A stretch of 64,000 bases of DNA from Actinomycetota bacterium (GCA_016870935.1 VGAB01000002.1:1-64000); one strand, 5' to 3'; positions 46,474 through 55,683 are shown, counted from the stretch's first letter. The notes: generated by a model from the sequence alone, not told the origin. Numbers and translations: made by a program.

Positions 46474-47208
46474 ATGTCCAACGAGCAACAGGCTCGCGTC
46501 GATTTGGCGGTGGCGTTTCGTTGGGCGGCCAGGCTCAATCTGCACGAGGCGGTGGCCAACCATTTCAGCGTCGCGATTTCGAGCGACGGCCAGAAGTTTT
46601 TGATCAACCCGGCGGGGCGACACTTCTCGCAGATCAAGGCCGGCGATCTGGTCGTGTGCGACGCCACGCAAGAAAACTTCGGCGTGCCAACCGATCGAAC
46701 CGTTGACCCGACGGCGATCAATCTGCACGGCCAAATTCATCGACTGGTGCCCGACGCAAAGTGCATTTTGCACACCCACATGCCCAACGCGACGGCTCTT
46801 GCCTGTCTCAAAGATTTCGAATTCATGATGCTGGACCAAAACGCTTGCCGATTTTTCAATCGAATCGCCTACGACCGCGAGTATTCGGGCATGGCGCTAG
46901 ACGCCGGCGAGGGCGAGCGCGTGGCAAAAGTTCTGGGCAAGTCGCGCAACGTCTTGTTTCTTTCGGGTCACGGGGTGATCGTCGTCGGCAAGACCGTCGC
47001 CGAGGCGTTCGACGAGCTCTACTATCTCGAAAAAGCCGCGCAACTGCAAGTTCTGGCGTTGTCGACCGGGCGTGAACTTGAATTGATACCCGATGAGACC
47101 GCTTCGATGGTGTGCAAACAGTGGCTCGAGTATCCGAACGCGGCGACTTACCACCTTGCCGCGCTGACCGAGATACTTGATCGCGAGTCGCCCGATTTTC
47201 GAAACTAG
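46474..47208 (+). CDS. Class II aldolase/adducin-family protein
   Basis: A 244-residue protein with zinc ligands HTHMPN and a later HGVIVVG, the pattern of L-fuculose/rhamnulose-phosphate aldolase relatives. It could be an aldolase, epimerase or decarboxylase for a sugar or hydroxyacid. It follows the dehydrogenase gene by nine bases in the same transcript. Confidence 0.87.
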   Translation: MSNEQQARVDLAVAFRWAARLNLHEAVANHFSVAISSDGQKFLINPAGRHFSQIKAGDLVVCDATQENFGVPTDRTVDPTAINLHGQIHRLVPDAKCILHTHMPNATALACLKDFEFMMLDQNACRFFNRIAYDREYSGMALDAGEGERVAKVLGKSRNVLFLSGHGVIVVGKTVAEAFDELYYLEKAAQLQVLALSTGRELELIPDETASMVCKQWLEYPNAATYHLAALTEILDRESPDFRN

Positions 47209-47240
47209 AATCTAAATTTGCTAATCGAAAGGAAAATTTT

Positions 47241-48323
47241 TTGAAGGCCGCGGTTTGTCGCGAATTTGGTAAACCTCTCGTGATCGAAGATGTGAATCTC
47301 GCCGAACCGCAGGAGGGGGAGTTGCGCGTCAAAATTTTGGCGACCGCGATCTGTCACAGCGACATCTCTTATGCAGACGGGGCTTGGGGCGGGTCGCTGC
47401 CCGCGGTTTACGGCCACGAAAGCGTGGGCGTGGTCGAAAAACTCGGGGCCGACGTCTCGTCGGTGAAGGTCGGCGACCGGGTCGTCGTCACATTGATTCG
47501 GTCGTGCGGCCATTGTCGAGGGTGTTTGCGGGGCATGCCCGTGACTTGTGAAACTTCTTTTCCGCTCGACGCGAAGAGCCCGTTGACCTCAAAGACGGGC
47601 GAGTCGATCGTGCAGGCGATGCGCACGGGAAGTTTCGCCGAAAATGTCGTCGTGCATGAATCTCAGGTCGTCGTGATCTCGGAGAACATCAAGTCGGCCA
47701 GCGCCTCGTTGCTGGCTTGCGGCGTGATAACCGGCTTCGGCGCGGTGACGAACACGGCCAAAGTAGAACCTGGCAGCAGCGTCGTCGTAATCGGCGCGGG
47801 TGGCGTCGGTTTGAACTCGGTGCAGGGGGCGCGGGTAAGCGGCGCCAAGGTGATCATCGCGGTCGATCTCTCCGATTCGAAACTCGAGGCAGCGAAAAAA
47901 TTCGGCGCGACCCATGGCGTCAACTCGGGCAAAGAAGACGTCGGCAAACAAGTTTCGGCATTCACCGACGGTCGGGGCGCAGACTATGTTTTCGTTACGG
48001 TCGGGGCCAAACAGGCCTTCGACTCGTCTTACGGCTTGCTCGCAAAGTCGGGCACAGTAGTTCTGGTCGGCATGCCGGCCAACGGCGTGATGTCAGAGAT
48101 CGACCCCGGCACGATGGCGGCATACAGCCAAAATATTCTCGGATCGAAGATGGGTTCGGCCCGAATACAGGTCGACATCCCGAATTTGATCTCGCTCTAC
48201 GAACAGGGTCGTCTGAAATTGGACGAACTCGTGACCAAGACCTACCCGCTCGAGCAGATCAACGAGGCGATTGCCGCGGTGAAACGGGGCGACGCCTTGC
48301 GCAATGTGATCGTGTTTGGTTAA
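47241..48323 (+). CDS. Zinc-dependent alcohol dehydrogenase
   Basis: A 360-residue MDR-family dehydrogenase. The catalytic zinc site is GHESVGVVE with the earlier Cys in ATAICHSD, the structural zinc motif is CGHCRGCLRGMPVTC and the NAD loop is VIGAGGVGLNS. It starts with TTG preceded by a strong AAGGA Shine-Dalgarno (47228-47234), so it uses leadered translation. The substrate is unknown; it belongs to the same catabolic run. Confidence 0.91.
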   Translation: MKAAVCREFGKPLVIEDVNLAEPQEGELRVKILATAICHSDISYADGAWGGSLPAVYGHESVGVVEKLGADVSSVKVGDRVVVTLIRSCGHCRGCLRGMPVTCETSFPLDAKSPLTSKTGESIVQAMRTGSFAENVVVHESQVVVISENIKSASASLLACGVITGFGAVTNTAKVEPGSSVVVIGAGGVGLNSVQGARVSGAKVIIAVDLSDSKLEAAKKFGATHGVNSGKEDVGKQVSAFTDGRGADYVFVTVGAKQAFDSSYGLLAKSGTVVLVGMPANGVMSEIDPGTMAAYSQNILGSKMGSARIQVDIPNLISLYEQGRLKLDELVTKTYPLEQINEAIAAVKRGDALRNVIVFG

Positions 48324-48350
48324 GTTGAGCAACGACGAGCCGGGGGTCGC

Positions 48351-49556
48351 GTGAAAATAGAAAAACTTCAGACCTTCGTGGTCGGCAATCCGCCGCCGCG
48401 CACCGGCGGCCGATATTTCATCTTCGTCAAGATCACCACCGACACGGGCGTCACCGGCGTGGGCGAGATCTATACGGCGACGTATTCGCCGCAAATCGTG
48501 TGCAAGGTCGCCGAAGATATTTTTGCCCGATATGTGTTCGGCACCGATCCGTTTCATATCGAAAAAATGTGGCGTCGCACCTACGGTTCGGGTTTCTCGC
48601 ATCGACCAGATTTCAGCACGGCTGGTGTCGTCAGCGGACTCGAGATGGCGATGTGGGACATTTGCGGCAAAGAGACCGGCAAACCCGTCTACGAATTGCT
48701 CGGCGGTCAGGTTCACGATCGCCTGCGTTGTTATACATATCTATACCCGCCGCATGAGTTCGACGCGCACTCTGATCATCCTCTTTACAGCGACCCAGAT
48801 CTCTCTGCCGAGGCTGCTTTGCGCGAAGTCGAGCGCGGTTTCACGGCGGTGAAACTCGACCCCGCCGGGCCCTATTCGGTTTTCGACGGACGCCAACCGT
48901 CGCTGGCGACGATCGACCGCAGCGTGCGCATGGTCGCCGCGATTCGCAAGGCCGTCGGCAACCGCGCCGACATTTTGTTCGGCACTCATGGCCAGTTCAC
49001 GGCGTCGGGCGCGATTCGATTGGCCAAGCAACTCGAGCCATACGACCCGATGTGGTTCGAAGAGCCGATTCCGCCAGACGCGCCCGAAGAGATGGCCAAG
49101 GTCGCCGCGCACACGAGCATTCCGATCGCCACCGGCGAGCGTCTGACCTCAAAATATGAGTTCGCGCATTTGCTTCGGGTCGGTGGGGCGTCGATCATTC
49201 AGTTGGCGACTGGTCGGTGCGGCGGCATTCTCGAGGGCAAGAAGATCGCATCGATCGCCGAGACATATCATGCCCAGATCGCGCCGCATCTTTATTGCGG
49301 GCCGATCGAGGGCGCAGCCAACATTCAGTTGAGCACTTGCACGCCGAACTTTTTGATTCTCGAGAGCATCCAAGATTGGGGCGGCTTCCACGCCAAGATT
49401 TTGAAAAAGCCGATTCAGTTCGAGAACGGCTACGTCATCCCGTCGAAAGAGCCGGGTTTGGGCGTCGAGTTGAACGAAGAGGTCGCGCTTGCCCACCCGT
49501 ACACGGGCACCGATCTGCACCTCAACGAGCGACAGACACCCGCCGACCTGACCTGA
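48351..49556 (+). CDS. Mandelate racemase/muconate lactonizing-family (enolase superfamily) enzyme
   Basis: A 401-residue enolase-superfamily enzyme, most like sugar-acid dehydratases. Visible are the capping domain, VKLDP in the second barrel strand, the metal-ligand Glu residues of MWFEEPI and ATGERL, and the general-base His in APHLYCGP. At the first metal-ligand position, where relatives have an Asp (for example DFHGR), the sequence reads GTHGQ, so one ligand appears replaced. Likely it acts on a sugar acid. It starts with GTG after a GGGGG, and ends four bases from the convergent AruI-like gene. Confidence 0.85.
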   Translation: MKIEKLQTFVVGNPPPRTGGRYFIFVKITTDTGVTGVGEIYTATYSPQIVCKVAEDIFARYVFGTDPFHIEKMWRRTYGSGFSHRPDFSTAGVVSGLEMAMWDICGKETGKPVYELLGGQVHDRLRCYTYLYPPHEFDAHSDHPLYSDPDLSAEAALREVERGFTAVKLDPAGPYSVFDGRQPSLATIDRSVRMVAAIRKAVGNRADILFGTHGQFTASGAIRLAKQLEPYDPMWFEEPIPPDAPEEMAKVAAHTSIPIATGERLTSKYEFAHLLRVGGASIIQLATGRCGGILEGKKIASIAETYHAQIAPHLYCGPIEGAANIQLSTCTPNFLILESIQDWGGFHAKILKKPIQFENGYVIPSKEPGLGVELNEEVALAHPYTGTDLHLNERQTPADLT

Positions 49557-49560
49557 GATT

Positions 49561-51144
49561 TCAGCGCGGTGCGACGACCCGAATAAAGTTCGGGCCGGTC
49601 GCGGCGAACGATTTTGCGAGCGCTTGGGCGAGTTGCTCGGGGGTGTCGACTTGTGTTGTTTGCCAGCCAAAGCCGCGGGCGATCAAGCACGGGTCGTTCG
49701 ACGAGACATCGACGCCGAGGCGAGGCGCGTCGACATCGTCGAACGATTCGCGAATCTGTTCGTAACCGCTGTTGTCCCACAACAACAAGGTGATATTGCT
49801 GTTCAGATCCGTGGCCGAGGCCATTTCGGCCACCGTGAACAACCATCCGCCGTCGCCAACGATCGCCAAGACGGGTCTGTCGGGCGAGGCGATGCTCGCA
49901 CCGATGGCCATCGGTAGCGCGCAACCAAGCGTGCCAAAACCATACGGTGCCAACCATGATCGCGAGCGTGTCGCGGGCAACCACCAGTGCGCGCTGTATG
50001 CCAACTGTGTCGAATCGAGGGCGACTATCGCGTCGCTCGGCAGTTCGTCTTCGATCGCCCGAAGCCACGGCACGAACCTGGGGTTCGTTTTGTTTCGCGC
50101 ATGGTCGCGCCATTCGCGCGCCCGCTGCCGACCCGTGTTTGTCGAACGTCGGCGAATCTTTTCGGTCAGTCGGCTCAAGGTCGTGGCCGCGTCGCCGACC
50201 ATGCCGACAGTCGGGATGGTGCGTCGATTGATCTGTTCGGGGTCGATGTCGATGCGCACGACTTTGCCCGTGAAGTTCAAAGCTCGACCGTTGTTGTAGA
50301 GGTCTGTGTCAGAGAGTTCGGTGCCGACCACCACGACGACGTCCGCCGACTCGACGTCGCGTTGCACCCGACCAAACACGAGACAATTGCCGGCGCACAA
50401 ATCATGAACTGCCGACACGACACCTTTGGCGTTGCCCGTCAGCAACACGGGTGCGTCGAGCGTCTCGGCAAAAGCGACCAGTTCGGCGCCTGCGTCGACG
50501 CAACCGCCGCCCGCGATCACGACTGGGTTTTGCGCAGAGTCGATTATTTCGGCAGCGCGCAAGATTTCGTTTGGTGGGGCAGTCGGTTTGGCTGCGGCGA
50601 GTTTTTTTCGTGCGAATGGCTCGCACGGTTGAGCAAGAACATCCATTGGAATCGCAATGTGAACGGGCCGCGGTCGTGACGAGGCAAAAACATTGAACGC
50701 ACGCTCGATGAGCGCGGGCAACCGCGACGGGTCGGTGACCGTTTCGCTGAAGGCGCAAACCGACTCGGCGATTTTGGCTTGATCGGGCAGGTCATGTAGC
50801 GGCCCAAAATTTTTGCCGAGAGCGTCAGTTGGTGTGGTCGAGGCGAGCACGAGCATCGGTCGAGAATCGTGATAAGCCTGGGCGATCGGCGTCAATGCAT
50901 TTGTCACGCCCGGGCCACTGATTAACACGCAGACACCTGGGCGACCAGTGATGATCGACCAGCCATCGGCCATGAAACCAGCTCCTTGTTCGTGGCGGGG
51001 CGAGACTGCTCGAACGCCAGACCGATGCAGACCGCGATACAACTCGATGTTGTGCACACCCGGAATGCCAAAGACGACATCGACGCCGTATTCGTTGGCG
51101 AGCAGGTCGATGATCGCTTCCCCGACTCGAAGCTCGTTGCCCAT
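49561..51144 (-). CDS. ThDP-dependent decarboxylase, AruI-like
   Basis: A 527-residue acetolactate-synthase-family enzyme. It keeps the catalytic Glu in RHEQGAGFMADGW and the ThDP/Mg motif GDGGWLFTVAEM...NSGYE. The N-terminal run VDVVFGIPGVHNIELYRGL closely resembles AruI, 2-ketoarginine decarboxylase. It starts six bases after an aminotransferase gene, repeating the aruH-aruI pairing of the arginine transaminase pathway. Acetolactate synthase or another 2-oxoacid decarboxylase remains possible. Confidence 0.8.
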   Translation of the reverse strand: MGNELRVGEAIIDLLANEYGVDVVFGIPGVHNIELYRGLHRSGVRAVSPRHEQGAGFMADGWSIITGRPGVCVLISGPGVTNALTPIAQAYHDSRPMLVLASTTPTDALGKNFGPLHDLPDQAKIAESVCAFSETVTDPSRLPALIERAFNVFASSRPRPVHIAIPMDVLAQPCEPFARKKLAAAKPTAPPNEILRAAEIIDSAQNPVVIAGGGCVDAGAELVAFAETLDAPVLLTGNAKGVVSAVHDLCAGNCLVFGRVQRDVESADVVVVVGTELSDTDLYNNGRALNFTGKVVRIDIDPEQINRRTIPTVGMVGDAATTLSRLTEKIRRRSTNTGRQRAREWRDHARNKTNPRFVPWLRAIEDELPSDAIVALDSTQLAYSAHWWLPATRSRSWLAPYGFGTLGCALPMAIGASIASPDRPVLAIVGDGGWLFTVAEMASATDLNSNITLLLWDNSGYEQIRESFDDVDAPRLGVDVSSNDPCLIARGFGWQTTQVDTPEQLAQALAKSFAATGPNFIRVVAPR

Positions 51145-51150
51145 GATTTG

Positions 51151-52335
51151 TCAGCCGGCTTCGACGCAGAGTTTCTCGGCGAGTTGCCTGATGCGAGAAC
51201 AGGCCTGACCCAAAACCTCTGCATCTACGGTCAACGCGATGCGAATGTGCCCCGCCCCGCCCTTGCCGAAACTTTCGCCGGGCATCACGGTGATGTTCTC
51301 GGTTTCGAGAAGTCGCCAGGCGAATTCTTCGCCCGAGAGTTTCGTGCGTCGTATATCGAGCATCACGAACATGCCGCCTTCTGGCATCCGCGCCGAGATG
51401 TACTCGCTGCCGCTGAACGCGTCGACCAGTTTTTCGGCGCGCTGACGAAAGGCGTGTCGCAGGCGGTCGACTTCGGGGTGTTTTTCGTTCAAGGCGACAG
51501 CCAGGGCGTCTTCGATGAAAGGCTGCGAGCCGAACAACATCGCCTCGGCCACCAGAACCAGGCGCGGTGTGACGCTCGGGTCGCTGGCCACCCAACCCGC
51601 TCGAAAACCGGGCAGGGCGTGCGACTTCGAGATCGACGACACGGCCAAAGTGCGATGGCGCAAGTGCGGGCGGTCGAACGGCGAGCAGAACGGCACATCA
51701 AAAGTCATGTCGGCGTAGACCTCGTCGCAGATGATCCATAGATCATGTCGCTCGCAGACCGCGCCGATTTGGTCGATCTCGTCTTGGCTGAGCACGGCAC
51801 CTGTCGGGTTGCTCGGAGTGTTGAGCAACAGCACCTTCGTTTGTTTGGTGATCGCCCGTTCGATCGCCTCGGCGGTGACATGAAAGTTGTCTTCGGGTCT
51901 CGTCGCCACGGGCACGAATTTCGCGCCCGATGCTGCGACCAAACCTTCGTATGTCGCGTAATACGGGTCGGGCACGAGAACTTCGTCGCCAGTTTGCACG
52001 AGCGTCAGCAACGCTGTGCACAAACCGTTCTGGGTGCCCGCCGTGTAGAGAATCTGTTCGGGTGAAACCGCCAGGCCCGAGCGGCGGGTGAGGTGATCTG
52101 CTATCGCCGAAAGTGCGCGCGGTTCGCCTTGGCCGTGCGCATAGCGGGTTCTGCCTTTGTGCATCGCCGCGCTGGCCGCATCGAGCACACTCAACGGGGG
52201 AGGCAGGTCGGGTTCGCCGATCGACAACATGATTATCGGCTCGCCAAGGTTCGCCCGACGCAGACCTTCGGCGTGCACGGCCCACTTGGCGGCACCCAAG
52301 CCGCTCAAGCGATCAGAGATTGGCGCGAATTTCAT
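51151..52335 (-). CDS. Class I PLP aminotransferase, AruH-like
   Basis: A 394-residue fold-type-I aminotransferase. The PLP Lys is in SSISKSHALPGFRAGW, with NTPSNPTGAVL and DEVYADMTF preceding it. It could transaminate arginine to 2-ketoarginine for the downstream AruI-like decarboxylase, or serve aspartate or other substrates. The ATG at 52335 has a TAGATT -10 candidate eight bases upstream that also includes a GGAG. Confidence 0.85.
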   Translation of the reverse strand: MKFAPISDRLSGLGAAKWAVHAEGLRRANLGEPIIMLSIGEPDLPPPLSVLDAASAAMHKGRTRYAHGQGEPRALSAIADHLTRRSGLAVSPEQILYTAGTQNGLCTALLTLVQTGDEVLVPDPYYATYEGLVAASGAKFVPVATRPEDNFHVTAEAIERAITKQTKVLLLNTPSNPTGAVLSQDEIDQIGAVCERHDLWIICDEVYADMTFDVPFCSPFDRPHLRHRTLAVSSISKSHALPGFRAGWVASDPSVTPRLVLVAEAMLFGSQPFIEDALAVALNEKHPEVDRLRHAFRQRAEKLVDAFSGSEYISARMPEGGMFVMLDIRRTKLSGEEFAWRLLETENITVMPGESFGKGGAGHIRIALTVDAEVLGQACSRIRQLAEKLCVEAG

Positions 52336-52343
52336 GCGACTCC

Positions 52344-52349
52344 AATCTA
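52344..52349 (-). promoter_or_regulatory. Candidate -10 (TAGATT) of the AruH/AruI-like operon
   Basis: On the minus strand TAGATT ends eight bases before the ATG at 52335. Confidence 0.5.
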
Positions 52350-52395
52350 CGATTTCAAAGCGATCAAAAAATTTTCGCCTGAATTCGCCAAATAT

Positions 52396-52772
52396 TGGTG
52401 GAGCTGGGGGGAATCGAACCCCCGTCCATCAGCCGGTGATCGCCCGTGATACGACTATTCCCGCAGTGGTGCTGACGCAACACCGTCGGCGGGTCGACTG
52501 TCTCTTACGAGGCCGCGGCACGACTTTCCGTGCTGTCATCGGTCTTTCTCGACGTCAGCGTTCTTTCTCGCTGTCATTCCCCGCTTCTGTTGCCGGGCTG
52601 CGGTGAATTGGCCCCGTGCGACCTTGCGGTTCACGGTTGCTCTCTTACCGCTTAATTAGGCGGCGAGAGCGAACTGCTTTTTGGCAGTTATTTTTTTGCC
52701 CCGTTTTACGAGTCTGAGCAACTCGAGTCGCACGCTCGAACATCGAATCTGACGTCGAAACCTGTCAGCCCC
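52396..52772 (-). ncRNA. ssrA: tmRNA (transfer-messenger RNA)
   Basis: A 377-base RNA that rescues stalled ribosomes. The 5' end GGGGCTGACAGG and the 3' CAGCTCC-A-CCA pair as a seven-base acceptor stem; the T-arm GGGGGTTCGATTCCCCCC is complete and CCA is encoded. The tag reading frame (52685-52656) encodes AKKQFALAA followed by TAA, ending in the usual ALAA degron. The gene lies 25 bases downstream of smpB, its protein partner, on the same strand. Confidence 0.95.
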
Positions 52773-52797
52773 TTTGAACTTGCGTAACACCCCAAGT

Positions 52798-53283
52798 CTA
52801 CGGCAAGTCTGTGCGGTTCTTTCTGGCGCGGCCGGCCTCGCGGCGCATCTCAAGTTTTGATTCTTTTTCGGCGATGGCCTGGCGGCGGTCTTCTTTTTGC
52901 CGACCTTTGGCCAGGGCGAGTTCGACTTTGACCCGACCTTTTTTCAGCGTCATCGACAGCGGCACGAGGGTCAGCCGTTCTTTCGACATGCGCTCTTGCA
53001 GTTTGCGAATCTGGTCGCGATGAAGCAGAAGTTTGCGCGAACGCATCGGCTCGTGCGAGCCGACCCCGTGGCTGAAACGGTAGGCCGCGACATGCACCCC
53101 TTCAAGCCACATTTCGCCGCGCACCACATGGGCGTAAGCCTCGGCGATCTGCACCTGACCGTCGCGCAGGCTCTTGACCTCGCTTCCGTGCAGCACGATG
53201 CCGGCCTCGATGACATCAACGATGGTGTAGTTGTGTCGCGCCTTGCGATTGCTGGCGATGATTACGGGACCTTCTTTTTTCAT
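52798..53283 (-). CDS. smpB: SsrA-binding protein SmpB
   Basis: A 161-residue SmpB, the partner that brings tmRNA into stalled ribosomes. It has the core IVDVIEAGIVLHGSEVKSLR, HEPMRSRKLLLHRDQI and the basic C-terminal tail ESKLEMRREAGRARKNR that mimics mRNA in the decoding centre. The ATG starts the MKKEGPVIIASNRKARHNY family N-terminus. It is followed at once by ssrA and is divergent from mec. Confidence 0.97.
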   Translation of the reverse strand: MKKEGPVIIASNRKARHNYTIVDVIEAGIVLHGSEVKSLRDGQVQIAEAYAHVVRGEMWLEGVHVAAYRFSHGVGSHEPMRSRKLLLHRDQIRKLQERMSKERLTLVPLSMTLKKGRVKVELALAKGRQKEDRRQAIAEKESKLEMRREAGRARKNRTDLP

Positions 53284-53304
53284 AGCGTGTAATCAGCGTA
53301 CCTG

Positions 53305-53310
53305 TAGCCT
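53305..53310 (+). promoter_or_regulatory. Leaderless -10 (TAGCCT) of mec
   Basis: TAGCCT ends nine bases before the ATG at 53320 and shares the 15-base context ACCTGTAGCCTTTTA with the promoter at 12.95 kb. Confidence 0.62.
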
Positions 53311-53319
53311 TTTATCGCA

Positions 53320-53745
53320 ATGTCGAGCCAAAATTTGTCGTCGCAAATTCTGATACCGAACACGCTGATCGAGCAGATAACCGAATTGGCGCGCGCCGAA
53401 GCGCCGCTCGAGTGCTGCGGATTCTTGGTCGGTGAATTCGGCAGCGATGTCGCGCGCGAGTTTCATCCGTGTCGCAACATCGCCGCGAGCAAAATTGTCT
53501 ATACGGTCGACCCGCGCGATCATCTGCGAATCGAGCGCGACGCCGAAGATCGCGGGCTGGCGATCATCGGCGTGGTGCACAGCCACACCCACACCCAGCC
53601 TTACCCGAGCCCGACAGATGTGGGCCAAGCGCCCGACCCGGCGTGGCACTATGTGATCATCGGCCTGAAAGACGAAGATCCAGTCGTGCGCAGTTATCGA
53701 ATCGTCGACAGCCAAATTTCAGAGAGTCGCATTATTCACAACTAA
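53320..53745 (+). CDS. mec: JAMM (MPN+) metallopeptidase, Mec type
   Basis: A 141-residue zinc peptidase of the JAB1/MPN family. The complete JAMM motif HSHTHTQPYPSPTD sits near residues 88-101, with the upstream Glu in EAPLECCGFLVG. In Mycobacterium tuberculosis Mec removes cysteine from the CysO-cysteine adduct made by CysM. Here cysM follows by 60 bases but no cysO lies between them. The start has its own TAGCCT -10. Confidence 0.9.
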   Translation: MSSQNLSSQILIPNTLIEQITELARAEAPLECCGFLVGEFGSDVAREFHPCRNIAASKIVYTVDPRDHLRIERDAEDRGLAIIGVVHSHTHTQPYPSPTDVGQAPDPAWHYVIIGLKDEDPVVRSYRIVDSQISESRIIHN

Positions 53746-53793
53746 GCGACAAGTTTTCAATATTCGAGAGTAAATCCGACCAGAATGGTCAGG

Positions 53794-53799
53794 TATCCT
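53794..53799 (+). promoter_or_regulatory. Leaderless -10 (TATCCT) of cysM
   Basis: TATCCT ends six bases before the ATG at 53806. It argues for that start over one at 53785, which it would split. Confidence 0.6.
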
Positions 53800-53805
53800 G
53801 AGGTT

Positions 53806-54771
53806 ATGGTCATCAGCGAAACCGTGCTCGATTCGATCGGCAACACGCCGCTCGTGGATGTTTCGGTGTTGTCGCCGAACCCGCGCGTGCGCTTGTTGGC
53901 AAAACTCGAGAATCAAAACCCGTTCGGTTCGGTGAAAGATCGAATCGCCAAGTCGATGATCGAACAAGCCGAAAAAAACGGCAGGCTTTCGCCCGGTCAG
54001 AGGATTATCGAACCGTCGTCGGGCAACACCGGTATCGCCCTGGCGGCGATCGCCCAGATCAAGGGTTATCCGATCACGATTTTGATGCCCGACAATGTTT
54101 CGATCGAGCGTCGGCAAATGCTCGAAGTCTTCGGCGCCGAAGTGATCGTCACCCCGGGAGCCGAGGGCTCGAATGGTGCGGTGTCGCGCGCCGAGGCGTT
54201 GGCCAAGCAAAACCCGCAGTGGTGTTTTCTGCACCAATACGAGAACGAGGCGAATCCGACCGCTCACTATGAAACGACGGGCCCCGAGATTTGGCGCGAT
54301 TGCCCGGAGGTGACCCATTTTGTCGCCGGCCTTGGCACCAGCGGCACGTTGATGGGCGTCGGTCGCTATCTCAAGGAACAAAACAGCAAGATCAAGATCA
54401 TCGCCGTCGAACCGCCACTGGGCGAGCGCGTCGAAGGTTTGCGCAATCTCGACGATGGTTATGTGCCGCCTGTGTTCGACAAGTGGCGCGGGCGCCAAAC
54501 CTTGGATCGAAAGCGGGTGGTTCGACCCCGCGAGAGCATCGAGTGCACCCGTCGCCTTGTTCGCGAGGCGGGAATCTTCGCCGGCATCTCTTCGGGTGCA
54601 TCATTGGCCGGCGCGTTGAAGGTGGCGAGTGAATGGCCCAGCGATTCAGAGCAAGAAGCGGTGATCGTGTTCATCGTCTGCGACGGTGGCTGGAAGTATC
54701 TTTCGACGGGCGCCTACACCGACGACTTGGATACGGCCGAAGCCCAGGCGGAAAAAATTATCTATTTTTAG
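53806..54771 (+). CDS. cysM: Cysteine synthase CysM (O-phosphoserine-dependent type)
   Basis: A 321-residue fold-type-II PLP enzyme. The PLP Lys is in NPFGSVKDR, the phosphate loop is SSGNTGIALA, and CysM hallmarks THFVAGLGTSGTLMG and GWKYLSTGAY are present. The Arg in GLRNLDDG (about residue 213) matches, from memory, Arg220 of the mycobacterial enzyme that selects O-phosphoserine. It would make cysteine from phosphoserine and a thiocarboxylated carrier such as CysO, which is not encoded here. Convergent with the EamA gene. Confidence 0.92.
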   Translation: MVISETVLDSIGNTPLVDVSVLSPNPRVRLLAKLENQNPFGSVKDRIAKSMIEQAEKNGRLSPGQRIIEPSSGNTGIALAAIAQIKGYPITILMPDNVSIERRQMLEVFGAEVIVTPGAEGSNGAVSRAEALAKQNPQWCFLHQYENEANPTAHYETTGPEIWRDCPEVTHFVAGLGTSGTLMGVGRYLKEQNSKIKIIAVEPPLGERVEGLRNLDDGYVPPVFDKWRGRQTLDRKRVVRPRESIECTRRLVREAGIFAGISSGASLAGALKVASEWPSDSEQEAVIVFIVCDGGWKYLSTGAYTDDLDTAEAQAEKIIYF

Positions 54772-54788
54772 CCGTCAGTCTTTGGCCG

Positions 54789-55619
54789 TCAACGACCGGC
54801 GATCAGCACGATCAAGCCGACGACGACGACGGTTGCACAAACGAGCCGGCGACGATGGTCGTCTTCTTTGAGATATTTCCAGCCGGCCAAGGCGGCGATT
54901 ACGACGCTCAACTCGCGCAATGTGGCGACAAAACCGACGGGTGCCAAAGAAAACGCGTAGACCACGAGCGAGTAGCTGACGAAAGACATCAGCCCGCCCG
55001 AAACAGAAGACTTCCATGAGGCGACCCAATACGGGCGAAGTTCGCGGGCACGGGTGAAAAGCGCCCATGCGGTGATCGCGACCGCGCCGCTGACGAAGGT
55101 GCTGAAAGCAAACGCGACGGCGTTCGAGTTTCGCGCCCCATATGCGTCGATGACCGAATATATCCCGATTGTCAAACCGACACCGAGCGCCGGCGAGAGG
55201 TTGGTGATCGGCTGACTGGTGGCCAGAAACCACAGACCAAAGATCACGATTGCGATGCCGGCCATGCTCAAAGTCGAGAGGTCGTCGTTCAAAATGAGCA
55301 AGCCAAAAATCGCCGCGCATAATGCGCCTGATCCGCGAGCGATCGGATATGTCACCGAGAAATCATTTTTTTCATAGGCGCGGGCCAGCAACAAAACATA
55401 TGGCAGGTGGATGCACCCGCTGATCGACGACCAAAGCCACGCGATGTTCGGCGTGCCGTCGACCAGCGACCAAACGGTCAAGGTCGTCGTGGCGATTACC
55501 CCGGCCGAAACATAAAGGCCCCACAACGCCATGAATCGATCGCCTTTCTGTTTGACGGCGATGTTCCAACTCGCGTGCAGTACGGCAGCGACAAGCGCCA
55601 AACCGGTAGCGACAAGCAC
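54789..55619 (-). CDS. EamA/DMT-family transporter
   Basis: A 276-residue protein of about ten helices with two EamA repeats (LHASWNIAVKQKGDRF near the first; LREL and IGAALAGWKYLKE-type ends in the second). It exports or imports small metabolites; the substrate is unknown. It is a reverse-strand gene between cysM and murI, in the place of the mycobacterial rhomboid gene Rv1337. GTG start with a TAAACT -10 candidate six bases upstream. Confidence 0.85.
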   Translation of the reverse strand: MLVATGLALVAAVLHASWNIAVKQKGDRFMALWGLYVSAGVIATTTLTVWSLVDGTPNIAWLWSSISGCIHLPYVLLLARAYEKNDFSVTYPIARGSGALCAAIFGLLILNDDLSTLSMAGIAIVIFGLWFLATSQPITNLSPALGVGLTIGIYSVIDAYGARNSNAVAFAFSTFVSGAVAITAWALFTRARELRPYWVASWKSSVSGGLMSFVSYSLVVYAFSLAPVGFVATLRELSVVIAALAGWKYLKEDDHRRRLVCATVVVVGLIVLIAGR

Positions 55620-55625
55620 CAGGCG

Positions 55626-55631
55626 AGTTTA
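55626..55631 (-). promoter_or_regulatory. Leaderless -10 (TAAACT) of the EamA gene
   Basis: On the minus strand TAAACT ends six bases before the GTG at 55619. Confidence 0.58.
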
Positions 55632-55683
55632 AAGCATCACGCGGTTTATCGCCGGATGTCGGCATCGGGTCGAGGCCACGGCG

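Noticed and set aside
52656-52853. 65-residue minus-strand open frame ending in ALAA
   Set aside because: It is the tmRNA tag frame with upstream read-through, not a protein gene; only the last nine codons are used as the tag.
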